Shown: positions 36,118 to 45,503 of the stretch, in pieces
Numbering within the stretch: the stretch's first letter is position 1
Layout: every line of letters begins with the position of its first letter
From: Bacteroides congonensis
GTDB lineage: Bacteria; Bacteroidota; Bacteroidia; Bacteroidales; Bacteroidaceae
Direction of reading: 5' to 3'
Assembly: GCF_900130125.1 (NCBI RefSeq)
Contig: NZ_FQXY01000010.1
Span: 1,364,001-1,428,000 of the forward strand
Length of the DNA: 64,000 bases
Program-made: the position numbers and the translations under genes
The notes under the pieces: generated by a model
Told to the model about the DNA's origin: nothing
What the model saw: only the letters and a program-made list of their open reading frames with translations
Database searches by the model: none

Positions 36118-37203
36118 ATGAAAAACGGCTGGAAAAAATGGATGTTCCTTTTTGTATTACTGCCTGTCTTTTCTTGGACGAATGCTAAAATAGTGGAAAA
36201 AAACATAGCACAACCATTGGATACAATTGAATATCGGGTGTTTGTAGCAGTGGACAAAGCCGGAGTGGAGCATTGGGGCGGAAAAGAAGCTTATCAGGAA
36301 AAACTGAATGTTTTTTTCAGACAGGTGAATGACTTCTGGAACAAAGCCGGAGACGGGCGCTTCAAGTATTATTTCCGTTATGTACCCGACTTGCAGGTGG
36401 TTTATGATTGCTCTTCACGACAGTTGGAGAATATCTATAAGAAAAGTGCAGGCTTTCCTGAGCATGACGTACTGTTGATCATTGATTCCATACTTGATTT
36501 TGATGATGAGGAAAGTGCGAAAGGCTGGTATTGCGGTGGAGGAGCAGATAACCTGAGTATGGTTGTTTGTCGTAGCCGTAGCAAGACAGAGCATGAAGAC
36601 TTGTTTGGTATCGATTATTTCCATAGGGGAGTGGCTCATGAGTTCGGACACTATCGTGGAGTGACGGATTTGTATGCTGATAAAATACTGGCACAGAAGA
36701 ATCCTGTGAACCATCTTCAATATGAGCCTGATTCATGTGTGATGAACAATCATTATAAAACGTATAAATGGAGTTCGTATGCAGTAAATGTTATTAATTA
36801 TACAGCGAAGTCCAAACGGCCGGGACGTGATTTTCAGGGATTCTTCAGGAAGATGTTCCCGGAGAACATTCATGTATCGGTGAAGGTGAAAGGGAAGAAA
36901 GCAAAAGGTGTGGTATTGAATATGTATGGTTCAAGGGCAGGATTCAATGACCTGATAGCTACTCCTTATCGTACTTATCAGACAGATAGGAAGGGGGAAT
37001 GTATGATAACCGGAGTTCCGGGCTTGTACGATAATCCGTCTGAACCGAGGCATGTGGACAATCTGCCGTATAACCGTTGGTTCACTTTTTTGCTGGAAGC
37101 TGAATATAAAGGAAAAAAGAAATATGTGTGGCTGCCTGAATATGAAGTGCAACAGACATTCTTTGAAAAGAAGGATACTTATCAGGTAACAATTGATTTT
37201 TAA
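36118..37203 (+). CDS. Secreted metzincin-like zinc peptidase
   Basis: The 361-residue protein has a signal peptide (1-23, TNA). The zinc motif HEFGHYRGVTD (174-184) fits HExxHxxGxxD with Asp184 as third ligand, and Met209 in SCVMNN is a plausible Met-turn, so a metzincin fold is likely. The domain before it (40-170) includes VFRQVNDFWN and DVLLIIDS; the C-terminal ~120 residues look like a beta domain with a carboxypeptidase-regulatory flavour (VKVKGKKAKGVVLNMYG). The third-ligand Asp recalls M7 and M64 type peptidases, but I do not assign a family. It lies in unit D between GH3 and GH97, supporting a glycoprotein substrate. Confidence 0.8.
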   Translation: MKNGWKKWMFLFVLLPVFSWTNAKIVEKNIAQPLDTIEYRVFVAVDKAGVEHWGGKEAYQEKLNVFFRQVNDFWNKAGDGRFKYYFRYVPDLQVVYDCSSRQLENIYKKSAGFPEHDVLLIIDSILDFDDEESAKGWYCGGGADNLSMVVCRSRSKTEHEDLFGIDYFHRGVAHEFGHYRGVTDLYADKILAQKNPVNHLQYEPDSCVMNNHYKTYKWSSYAVNVINYTAKSKRPGRDFQGFFRKMFPENIHVSVKVKGKKAKGVVLNMYGSRAGFNDLIATPYRTYQTDRKGECMITGVPGLYDNPSEPRHVDNLPYNRWFTFLLEAEYKGKKKYVWLPEYEVQQTFFEKKDTYQVTIDF

Positions 37204-37235
37204 AAAACAGTATAAAATACAAAAAGTATTAGTTT

Positions 37236-39236
37236 ATGAGACGTATGATGAGAAGACTTTTGCCGGTTCTAATGGCTGTCGCGCCTTTGACTGTTTGTGC
37301 ACAAAAAATGTATGAATTGAAGGATCTGTCCGGTAAGGTGCAAGTGAATGTGAATGTGAGTGATAAGAATGTGGAATACTCCGTTCTTCATGAAGGGGAT
37401 GTGATGGTAGCTCCGTCTCCCATTTCCATGAAGCTGACCGACGGCACAGCTTTCGGATTGGAACCAAAGGTCAGGAAGGTCAGCAGGCGGACAGTGAATG
37501 AAACAATTTACCCTCCGGTTTATAAGAAGAAATCGATTGAAGACAAGTTCAATGAACTGAAAATTGATTTTAAGGGTGGATACAGTCTGGTATTTAGGGC
37601 TTACGAGGATGGTGCAGCCTATCGTTTTGTGTCTGATTTGAAAAAGCCTTTTATGGTAGAAAGTGAACAAGTCGCATTCTGTTTCCCTGATGAGCCGAAA
37701 ATATTCGTGGCTTCTCCAAAAGGAAGAATGAACGAAGGCAAAAAGGACCCATTTTATAGTTCCTTTCAAAATACGTATCTGGAGACCGCTTTATCTGCAT
37801 GGGATAAAGAACAGCTTGCTTTCTTGCCGGTTCTGGTAGAGGGAAAGAACCAAAAGAAGATCTGTATCACCGAAGCCGATTTGCTGGATTATCCGGGCAT
37901 GTATGTGAAGCATGGTGATTCCGGTTTCTCTTTGGAAGGCACATTTGCCGCTTATCCTAAGAAAGTGGTGGATGAAGTACGCGGACTTAAAGGCGTAGTG
38001 AAATCCCGTGAACCTTATATTGCCAAAGTAGAGGGAGCTACCGCTTTTCCCTGGCGTGTAATGGTCATTTCAAAGAACGACACAGACTTGTTGTGTAATG
38101 ATATGGTATATAAACTGGCTACTCCGGCTCAATTCACCGATTTCTCATGGATTAAGCCGGGTAAAGTTGCTTGGGACTGGTGGAATGACTGGAATATCTA
38201 TAATGTGGATTTCCGTGCGGGAATCAATAACGAAACCTATAAATATTACATTGATTTCGCTTCCAGATTCGGCATCGAATATGTGATATTGGATGAAGGT
38301 TGGGCAGTTCCCGGTAAAGCTGATTTGTTCCAGGTTATTCCTGAAATTGATTTGGAAGAATTGGTCAGCTATGCGAAAAGTAAGAATGTGGATTTGATAT
38401 TATGGGCGGGTTATCGTGCTTTCGAGAAGGATATGGACCGTGTATGCAAGCATTATGCAGCTATGGGAATTAAGGGCTTCAAGATTGATTTTATGGACCG
38501 TGACGACCAATGTGTCATTGACTTCAATCGTAAAGCAGCCGAAACAGGAGCAAAATATAAACTGCTGATTGATCTCCACGGTACGTCCAAGCCGACAGGG
38601 CTTCAACGCACCTATCCGAATACAATCAATTTTGAAGGAGTTCACGGGTTGGAAGAACTGAAATGGGCTGAACCGGGAACTGATCAGGTGCTCTATGATG
38701 TGACTGTACCCTTCATCCGTATGGTAGCCGGCCCGATGGACTATACACAGGGAGCAATGAATAACGTGATTATGAAGAACTTCCATGCGGTATATACAGA
38801 ACCAATGAGCCAGGGAACCCGTTGCCGTCAGTTGGCACTTTACACAATTTTCGATTCTCCTATCAATATGTTGTGTGATGCTCCTACCAACTATATGAAA
38901 GAGGAGGAGTGCACGAAGTTTATCGCTTCTATTCCTACCGTATGGGATCAGACTCTTCCTATCAGCGGTAAAATAGGAGAGTATATTGTTATGGCTCGTC
39001 AGAAAGAAGATACGTGGTATATAGGTGGATTGACCGATTGGAAAGCCCGTGATATGGAAGTTGACTTGTCTTTCTTGGGAGATGGTGAATTTAATGCTGA
39101 GATTTTCAAGGACGGTATCAATGCCGACCGTGTAGGAAAAGACTATAAGCGGGAAGTGATACAAGTTTCGTCAGATAAGAAATTGAATTTGCACATGGCT
39201 CCCGGTGGAGGATTTGTAGTGAAGATAACAAAATAG
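37236..39236 (+). CDS. GH97 retaining alpha-galactosidase
   Basis: The 666-residue protein has a signal peptide (1-22). The GH97 layout is complete: N-terminal beta-supersandwich, TIM barrel (AWDWWNDWN 312-320, YVILDEGWA 349-357, ILWAGYRAF) and C-terminal beta domain ending APGGGFVVKI. The barrel has GFKIDFMDRDDQ (414-425) with Asp418 where the retaining GH97 group has its nucleophile; in the inverting SusB group this position is not Asp. From memory, BT1871 (BtGH97b) uses Asp415 and Glu470, matching Asp418 and Glu473 here with a constant offset of three. It therefore most likely releases alpha-galactose with retention. It is the second alpha-galactosidase of the regulon after GH36. Confidence 0.93.
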   Translation: MRRMMRRLLPVLMAVAPLTVCAQKMYELKDLSGKVQVNVNVSDKNVEYSVLHEGDVMVAPSPISMKLTDGTAFGLEPKVRKVSRRTVNETIYPPVYKKKSIEDKFNELKIDFKGGYSLVFRAYEDGAAYRFVSDLKKPFMVESEQVAFCFPDEPKIFVASPKGRMNEGKKDPFYSSFQNTYLETALSAWDKEQLAFLPVLVEGKNQKKICITEADLLDYPGMYVKHGDSGFSLEGTFAAYPKKVVDEVRGLKGVVKSREPYIAKVEGATAFPWRVMVISKNDTDLLCNDMVYKLATPAQFTDFSWIKPGKVAWDWWNDWNIYNVDFRAGINNETYKYYIDFASRFGIEYVILDEGWAVPGKADLFQVIPEIDLEELVSYAKSKNVDLILWAGYRAFEKDMDRVCKHYAAMGIKGFKIDFMDRDDQCVIDFNRKAAETGAKYKLLIDLHGTSKPTGLQRTYPNTINFEGVHGLEELKWAEPGTDQVLYDVTVPFIRMVAGPMDYTQGAMNNVIMKNFHAVYTEPMSQGTRCRQLALYTIFDSPINMLCDAPTNYMKEEECTKFIASIPTVWDQTLPISGKIGEYIVMARQKEDTWYIGGLTDWKARDMEVDLSFLGDGEFNAEIFKDGINADRVGKDYKREVIQVSSDKKLNLHMAPGGGFVVKITK

Positions 39237-39249
39237 GTATATTTTAAAA

Positions 39250-40473
39250 ATGAGTTTTCGCATGAGAAAAAATACTTTTTTTATAATTTTGTTCCTAATC
39301 TTCTCCTTAGGCATATACGCCCAGGAAAAAATTCACGGTCTGGCTGTTATTGCTGAATTTGATGATTTTCAATATGAGGCATCCGACGCTGCTATTGATA
39401 GTTTACTCAATCAAAAGAGTGGCTATAATAAGTCGGATAATGTCGGATCGTTGTATGAGTTTTTTAAGGATCAGACAAATGGGAAATATGAAATCACCCA
39501 TACGGTTGTTCGCATTCGCTTTAATAAAAATATGAGTTACTTTAGAAACTCTACAGGCAAAAACCCGGACACGAATAAACCGTGGGATTGGGGACAGGCA
39601 TTTGCCGACTCGGTGATTCTGAAAGTACAAGAGAAGTATCCTGATGGTATTTCCGGATTAACCCGATACAAAGGAAAACCTGACAATGGAATTGGTTCAT
39701 GGTTAGTATTAGTGCCTTTTGGATATTCTGCGTATGGGGTTCATTCAGCCATTCCATTTAAAAGTGGTAATGAGTATATTCCAATGAACCATATTGGATT
39801 GTGTGACATAGGAAAAGGACCGGATCATATGGTAAGGATAATGGCTCATGAATCCTCTCATGCAATTTTTCGCCTTCCCGATGTAGGATATCAAAAGGGG
39901 GATGATCTATCTATCAAAGGAAGTGCCGGTTCTTTTTGTATGATGGGATGGAATGCTGGTAGTAAGAATGCGCCCATTGATTATTGTGCACCTATATTGC
40001 TTACTTTGAAAACAGCAGAAGTGGTTGATATTTCATCTAATTTTAAAGGAGAAATATCCATTAAGTCGAATGCAAGAGATACATTGTATCGCTACGTGAA
40101 TCGTAGAAATCCGAAAGAATATTTTGTTATCCAGGCACTTAATCATAGTAAATGGTATCCTACACATAATGTAGCAGGTCATCCAATGGATACAGGATTG
40201 GCTATTTGGCATGTGGTGGAAGATGATAAAGCACCCATGTCTCCTTGGTTCCGTCTAGTGCAGGCTGACGGGAAGGATTTGATGAATGATACTTCAACAA
40301 GACCGCCTGTAGCAACCGGTAATGATAACCGTGTTCTTTTTGGTAAAAAAGTAAAAACGGTTAATGGTAGAATAAATCCAATGCTGTGTTGGTTGGATGG
40401 CTCTATGCCCAGTCTCAATATTACTGATATCAGCGCCCCGGGGGTGGTAATGAGCTTTAAAGTGGGTAATTAA
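39250..40473 (+). CDS. M6-like secreted metallopeptidase
   Basis: The 407-residue protein has a signal peptide (1-24, YAQ). N-terminal features resemble M6/immune-inhibitor-A peptidases: LAVIAEFDDF, SLYEFFKDQTNGKYEIT. The zinc region MAHESSHAIFRLPDVG has His200, Glu201 and His204; the following Asp211 is one residue further than in the usual HExxHxxGxxD spacing. SFCMMGWNAG (~228-237) could be the Met-turn. A beta-rich C-terminal part follows (FVIQALNHSKWYP). Last gene of unit D, 13 nt after GH97 and followed by the bidirectional terminator. Family call by overall pattern; activity not proven by motif alone. Confidence 0.8.
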   Translation: MSFRMRKNTFFIILFLIFSLGIYAQEKIHGLAVIAEFDDFQYEASDAAIDSLLNQKSGYNKSDNVGSLYEFFKDQTNGKYEITHTVVRIRFNKNMSYFRNSTGKNPDTNKPWDWGQAFADSVILKVQEKYPDGISGLTRYKGKPDNGIGSWLVLVPFGYSAYGVHSAIPFKSGNEYIPMNHIGLCDIGKGPDHMVRIMAHESSHAIFRLPDVGYQKGDDLSIKGSAGSFCMMGWNAGSKNAPIDYCAPILLTLKTAEVVDISSNFKGEISIKSNARDTLYRYVNRRNPKEYFVIQALNHSKWYPTHNVAGHPMDTGLAIWHVVEDDKAPMSPWFRLVQADGKDLMNDTSTRPPVATGNDNRVLFGKKVKTVNGRINPMLCWLDGSMPSLNITDISAPGVVMSFKVGN

Positions 40474-40559
40474 TGTTCTAAGTTGTGTGACAAAAAGGAT
40501 TACTGGTAGTTTTGTAACCGGGAATAACAAAATAGTTGAAGTTTAAACTTTGGTTTGAC

Positions 40560-40594
40560 AAAGGGGCGTTATCCGAAAATGGAAACGCCCCTTT
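40560..40594. terminator. Bidirectional terminator between convergent units
   Basis: AAAGGGGCGTT..TCC and GGA..AACGCCCCTTT form a strong GC-rich stem around a GAAAAT loop. T-rich sequence (TTTATTTATT) follows on the plus strand. It separates the M6-like gene (plus) from the beta-barrel gene (minus, stop at 40600) and closes the large locus. Confidence 0.9.
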
Positions 40595-40599
40595 ATTTA

Positions 40600-42324
40600 T
40601 TAGAACCGGAAACTCAATCCCCCTAAGAAATTGAATCCTTGGGCAGGATAATCCAAATAATATTGATACTTCTTATTTAACAGATTATGTACCTGTGCAT
40701 AAACAGATACTCCTTTGAATACATTGTAACTTGCTCCGATATGCAAATCGTTGATGGCAATCATCTTTGAATATCCTTCCACTTCTTTTCGGTTCACATA
40801 ATCATAACCGAGATTTATATTTAAGGCGGAAATCGGATGAATACGTACATTGAAAGACATTTCGCTGAGAGGCTTTACAGCCAATAATTCCTTTCCATTT
40901 TTGCTGTCCCAATTACGATAAGTATATTTGGCTGATATTCCCAAAATGTCTTTGTAATCATAGCTGATTTCACCGCCGAGGTAGAAGTTATCCGTATTGT
41001 CTTGAGCAAAAGTGAGATAAGAACCGGAATGATTTGTCTTGCTTGGGTCAAATCCCAAATACGATAAGTCGTTTTTAAGATTCTGATAACCGCCATACAC
41101 ATTAAACCAAAGTCCCGGATAGGGGCTCGCTTTAAACCCGATTGTACCATTGATTTGCTCATAAGTATCATAAGGACGCTGTACATATCCCAAAGTTGCA
41201 GTGGGATTTACATCTGGCAATTCGCCATAAGGACAGATACTTTCCAGCCTGCGGAAATCATTCAATAGCTTGCCACCCGTTGCTTTTGCATAAAGCACAT
41301 AGCTGTCGGAGAAAATATATTGTGCAGTTACGTCTGGTGAAACACGGAAAGACTTGTCGAATCCAAAAGAGAGGTCTACATTGGCACCGATGTGTAATTT
41401 CCAGTCATCATTATCCAGTTCATAATAAGGATTCAGAAGAAGCGTTGTATAGTTCTTGAAATACTCGTCTCCGGTAGAAATATTTTTTGTATATCCACTG
41501 TATAGGAGATTATTCATTTCTAAAGCGATGGTTACGGATTGTTGGTCACCGATAGCTCCCGTGACATCGCCTTTGGTGCGTACAATTGTCTCTTTAAGGG
41601 CTGTATTGGCATCATTCTCATTGAACATATTATGCTGACGTTCATACATCAGCAGATTCGTTTCGGCATTGAAACGAAGCGGTGCTGTTTCATCAATGAA
41701 ATGGATGCCGGCATGGAAGTCACCGGAAGTAAATTTCTGTTTGCTGTTTACACTTCCCGGTCTGAAGTTGAAGTTGCTCAGGCCGAAGTTTCCGGCAATA
41801 TTCAGATCCAATTTGGCGAATTGATGCGTATAATCCACATTAGCACGTGTGCGGTAATAAAAAGCATTCCATTTTTCACCATCTGTGAAAGGAAGAGTCA
41901 ACTTACCATCCATTCCATCCATTTGGAAACGTACGTTCAGCCTGTCTTTTTTCGACAGACGGAATAAATAATTGGCAAGAACATCCAGATTACCTAAATT
42001 ACCGTATCCGGCACGCACATATCCGGGAGTTGTTCCGGGTTGGATTTCTTTTCCGGTATAAGGATTCATCAAACCTGCCGGAACAGAAGTTGCCGGAAAG
42101 AAAGTCGTGGCATATTCCACCTCTTTCTTGCTCACTGTCGGCTCTTCCACTTTGGGCAGGACGTTTACTTTTGATGCGTCCATAATATCCGGATTATATT
42201 CTTGTTCCACAACAACGGTACGATTCATGGTCGTATCTTTGGGCTGGGTAGTTTGGGCTTGAAGGACGGATGGCATGGAAATTGCCAATGCAAGTCCGCC
42301 TATTATAGATAGAGAATGTTTCAT
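40600..42324 (-). CDS. Outer-membrane beta-barrel protein (TonB-receptor-like barrel without plug)
   Basis: The 574-residue protein has a signal peptide (1-23, LQA). After a short periplasmic-looking stretch (VVVEQEYNPDIMDASKVNVLP) it is a series of amphipathic strands with aromatic girdles, resembling the barrel half of TonB-dependent receptors (SVYAQVHNLLNKKYQYYLDYPAQGFNFLGGLSFRF reads as a typical end, final residue F). No plug domain or TonB box is visible. The gene is 29 nt downstream of the TPR gene and probably in the same operon; paired TPR and barrel genes of this kind suggest an envelope complex. Substrate or role is not known to me. Confidence 0.8.
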   Translation of the reverse strand: MKHSLSIIGGLALAISMPSVLQAQTTQPKDTTMNRTVVVEQEYNPDIMDASKVNVLPKVEEPTVSKKEVEYATTFFPATSVPAGLMNPYTGKEIQPGTTPGYVRAGYGNLGNLDVLANYLFRLSKKDRLNVRFQMDGMDGKLTLPFTDGEKWNAFYYRTRANVDYTHQFAKLDLNIAGNFGLSNFNFRPGSVNSKQKFTSGDFHAGIHFIDETAPLRFNAETNLLMYERQHNMFNENDANTALKETIVRTKGDVTGAIGDQQSVTIALEMNNLLYSGYTKNISTGDEYFKNYTTLLLNPYYELDNDDWKLHIGANVDLSFGFDKSFRVSPDVTAQYIFSDSYVLYAKATGGKLLNDFRRLESICPYGELPDVNPTATLGYVQRPYDTYEQINGTIGFKASPYPGLWFNVYGGYQNLKNDLSYLGFDPSKTNHSGSYLTFAQDNTDNFYLGGEISYDYKDILGISAKYTYRNWDSKNGKELLAVKPLSEMSFNVRIHPISALNINLGYDYVNRKEVEGYSKMIAINDLHIGASYNVFKGVSVYAQVHNLLNKKYQYYLDYPAQGFNFLGGLSFRF

Positions 42325-42353
42325 CTTATTCTTTACTTTTTTATTTTCAACTT

Positions 42354-45300
42354 TTAATTTGCACCTTTCAACTTGGCAAGCCTGCTTTCGATCATACTTT
42401 CTATGTCATCGTTGCCTTGGTAATTCTGTTGCAGGCTCAGCAGATATTGGCGTGCGTCGAGGTCTTTACCCGTAGCGGCATATACATCGGACAAAAGGAC
42501 GAAACTACGTGCCAGCCAATAAGCGTGCGGTGTACTTTGTTCTATGTAGTTGAGCAGTTCTTTTTCTGCGGCAGCATACTCTTTAGCGCCAAACAAAGAT
42601 TGTGCAACCAGATATTTAGCTTCCGCTCCGTATGGATTACGGGTGTCTTTTGCCAGTTCGCGGAAATCATCCATGGCTTTTTTATCCGCCTTTTGTTTGA
42701 CATAAGCTTTAGCCCGATAATAAAGAGCTTCATTCCGCAGTTCAGGACTCAGTTTAGGTTCAGCCAATAAATCGGTAGCTGCATGGATGGTCTCAATATC
42801 ATCCCTCAACAGGAAGGCGCAGCGAAGTATCCCCGTTTCGGCAAGCTGGCGACGTTCTACGTTGGTCGCTTTCTCTTTCAGCATCTTGTAGCTCGCCAGT
42901 GCTTCTGCTGTCTGTTGTTGGTTGAACTGCACTTCGGCACGCAGGATAAGGGCTTCTTCCGCAAACGGATTATTCGGATATTCCAGCAATTTACCGGAGT
43001 GGAGAAGAATCATATCATAGTTTTTCTGCTCGTTTCCAATCAGGCATAGATAGTAATGTGCATTCAGGCTGAATGCTCCTTCCGGGAAAGTCTGCAAATA
43101 TTTGTTGAGACTTGTCTTGGCTTCTTCCATCCGTCCACGCATATAAATCTTTTCTGCGGCAGCATATGTCAGTGAATCCTGTTCGTTGGCATCGAAGCGG
43201 ATATGTCCCGGCATGGCATTCGCTAAAGCCGCGAATTCATCTATACGGTTCAAGTCTACATAAATTGACTTTAAATCACGCATAGCAAGGCGGGCTTCTT
43301 CACTGCCCGGATATTTCTCGATGACTTGCTTATAGGCTTCGATAGCCTGATTGTAATCCCCCTTCTGATAATAGAGCAGACCGATTTCCGCCGCAGCTTT
43401 CCGGCTGACCGGGCTTTCGGGATATTTATTCAGCAACTCCTTGAAAGAAGTGATTGCCTGGCTGTTATTATCCATCAATACATAAGACCGTCCTTTCTCG
43501 TAAATAGCATTTACGGCATAAGGAGAAGCCGGATACTTTCCTACGAGACGGTTCAGCAAGGTAATCTTACCAGTATAATCTTTTTGTAGACCGGATACAA
43601 GAGCCAGTTGATAGAAAGAATAGTCTCCAGAAGGAGTATTCATTTGTTCGGCTTGTGAATAGTAATGCTTGGCTTCCTCGAAGTTGCGTACATTCAAGTG
43701 ACAGTCACCGATACGGTTGTATGCATCGGCTAAAGCCGTTGCGTTTTCGCCTTTCTCCAGTTGGACATACTTTTGGAAATAATTGCTTGCTTGCGTATAG
43801 TCTTTCCGGTGGAAAGCGATGTATCCTAGGTTATAATTGGCAAGCGCATACATCTCGTTATTGGGCTGGGTAGTCAGTTGCAGATAAGCGTTGAAGTCGC
43901 GTGCGGCTTCCATCATCCGGTTGAGACGGTAGTAAGATTCTCCACACCAATAGTAAGCATCTGCTTTGGTCTGGCGGTTGTATTGTCCGATGGCGATGGA
44001 CTGATTCAGGTATTTCAGAGCCTGTTCGAAATCAGCATTGGCAAAGGACTGCGTTCCTAATTGGAACAATATCTTCTGTTTGGCTTCCAATATCTGTGCA
44101 CTCGGTTTGGCAATCCGGTCAATTGATTTCAATGCAGCATCGTAGCTGCGCGTATTCATATAGACTTCTACCAGATAGCTGCTGACTTTTTCAGCATAAG
44201 GTGAAGTCGGAAATTCGTTCAGGAACTTTTCGAAAGCAGTGACCGATTCACCAAAAGCGGAGAAAGAAGTCTCATGCAGGCAGAGAGCATAATTATAAGC
44301 TGCCTGCTCCTTGATTTGCATATTGGCATTGGATGCTGCTGCCTGTTCGAAAGCCATGCGGGCTTTGTTCTTTTCTGCCAGTTGCAGATAGGAGAGTCCC
44401 ATATGCAGATAAGCATTCTGTGTAAGCGCGTCATTGGTAGTTGTCACTTTACCGAGTGTCTCGGCTGCTTTGGAATACACTTTCGTTTGGTAGTAAGAAA
44501 GTCCCAGCATATAAAGGGCATCGCGGCGGGGAGCCGAATGGTCTTTGTTCAAATATTCATTGAATGATTCTACCGCTTTATGGTATTCTCCGAAGTGATA
44601 ATAAGCATCTCCGAGAATACGGTACATTTCCGCTGCATGTTCATTGTTCGGATAAGCCGATAGATAATTCTGCGCTACAATCTGTGCCTTATCATAGTTT
44701 TTGAGTTGTGCATAGATTTCAGCGATATAATAAGGTACGAGAGCCTTGTATTTCGGATCGTCTTGCAGCGGAAGGAACCCTTTCAACGCTTCGTTATAAC
44801 GTTTCTGTGTATAGCGGATATAAGAAATGTAGTAATCGCAATCTTTTGCATATTTGGGACTGTTGGCGCGCAGCGTCTCAAACCAAATAGCCGCTTCTCT
44901 CAGATTATCAGTTTTCAGATAGCAGGTAGCTAATTGATACGTGCGGTCGTCGCGTTCTTCGCTACTGAGCAAGTCGAGGTCGGTAGAATTGAAAAGCGCC
45001 ATCGCTTCATTATACTTTCCTTCGTAGAAATAGCAGGAAGCCAGTAATGAATAGATACGATTGGCAAACGGAGTATCGGGATAGCGGTCGAGATATTTGC
45101 GGAGCAATTCGATCCGATTCTTATCATTCAACTCGTACGCCGAACTAACCAGCATATATTCTGCTTCCTGAAGCAGACTGGCTGTCGGCTTTTGCTTTAC
45201 AAATGCTTTCAGTGCCGGCAGGGCAGCCGCATAATTCTTTTCCTGGAAAAGTTCTTTCCCTTCTTTATAAAGGTTGTCAGTCGAAGTGAACTTGTCACCT

Positions 45301-45371
45301 GTCTGGGCAAATCCTATAATGGGTGCGCAGCAGATAGCCGCGCAAATGAGTCTGGTAATTTCTTTTTTCAT
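42354..45371 (-). CDS. Large periplasmic TPR-repeat protein
   Basis: Starting at the ATG at 45371, which is followed by a clear signal peptide (MKKEITRLICAAICCAPIIGFA), the product is 1005 residues; an in-frame ATG six codons upstream is less likely because the -7 box at 45387 would leave almost no leader. The body is a near-continuous array of tetratricopeptide repeats, e.g. AYYHFGEYHKAVESFNEYL, LYYQKGDYNQAIEAYKQVI and NLGYIAFHRKDYTQASNYF. TPR arrays act as protein-protein scaffolds. Its partner is likely the barrel protein encoded 29 nt downstream. No enzyme motif is present. Confidence 0.85.
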   Translation of the reverse strand: MKKEITRLICAAICCAPIIGFAQTGDKFTSTDNLYKEGKELFQEKNYAAALPALKAFVKQKPTASLLQEAEYMLVSSAYELNDKNRIELLRKYLDRYPDTPFANRIYSLLASCYFYEGKYNEAMALFNSTDLDLLSSEERDDRTYQLATCYLKTDNLREAAIWFETLRANSPKYAKDCDYYISYIRYTQKRYNEALKGFLPLQDDPKYKALVPYYIAEIYAQLKNYDKAQIVAQNYLSAYPNNEHAAEMYRILGDAYYHFGEYHKAVESFNEYLNKDHSAPRRDALYMLGLSYYQTKVYSKAAETLGKVTTTNDALTQNAYLHMGLSYLQLAEKNKARMAFEQAAASNANMQIKEQAAYNYALCLHETSFSAFGESVTAFEKFLNEFPTSPYAEKVSSYLVEVYMNTRSYDAALKSIDRIAKPSAQILEAKQKILFQLGTQSFANADFEQALKYLNQSIAIGQYNRQTKADAYYWCGESYYRLNRMMEAARDFNAYLQLTTQPNNEMYALANYNLGYIAFHRKDYTQASNYFQKYVQLEKGENATALADAYNRIGDCHLNVRNFEEAKHYYSQAEQMNTPSGDYSFYQLALVSGLQKDYTGKITLLNRLVGKYPASPYAVNAIYEKGRSYVLMDNNSQAITSFKELLNKYPESPVSRKAAAEIGLLYYQKGDYNQAIEAYKQVIEKYPGSEEARLAMRDLKSIYVDLNRIDEFAALANAMPGHIRFDANEQDSLTYAAAEKIYMRGRMEEAKTSLNKYLQTFPEGAFSLNAHYYLCLIGNEQKNYDMILLHSGKLLEYPNNPFAEEALILRAEVQFNQQQTAEALASYKMLKEKATNVERRQLAETGILRCAFLLRDDIETIHAATDLLAEPKLSPELRNEALYYRAKAYVKQKADKKAMDDFRELAKDTRNPYGAEAKYLVAQSLFGAKEYAAAEKELLNYIEQSTPHAYWLARSFVLLSDVYAATGKDLDARQYLLSLQQNYQGNDDIESMIESRLAKLKGAN

Positions 45372-45386
45372 AATCGGGTATTTATG

Positions 45387-45394
45387 CAAAAGTA
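45387..45394 (-). promoter_or_regulatory. -7 box of the TPR-barrel operon
   Basis: On the minus strand TACTTTTG fits TAnnTTTG. It lies 15 nt before the TPR start codon, giving a very short leader. No convincing -33 TTTG is seen. Confidence 0.45.
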
Positions 45395-45503
45395 CTACAT
45401 ATCTTTCAATGACGTATTTTAATAGCTATTAATTTAAAGCTCATTAAAATATTAGACAGAATAGAATGGGATATGTTTCTCTAATTTGTTATATTTTAAC
45501 GAA

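Noticed and set aside
38400..39164. 254-codon minus-strand frame inside GH97
   Set aside because: Antisense shadow of a conserved enzyme; composition without recognisable domain.
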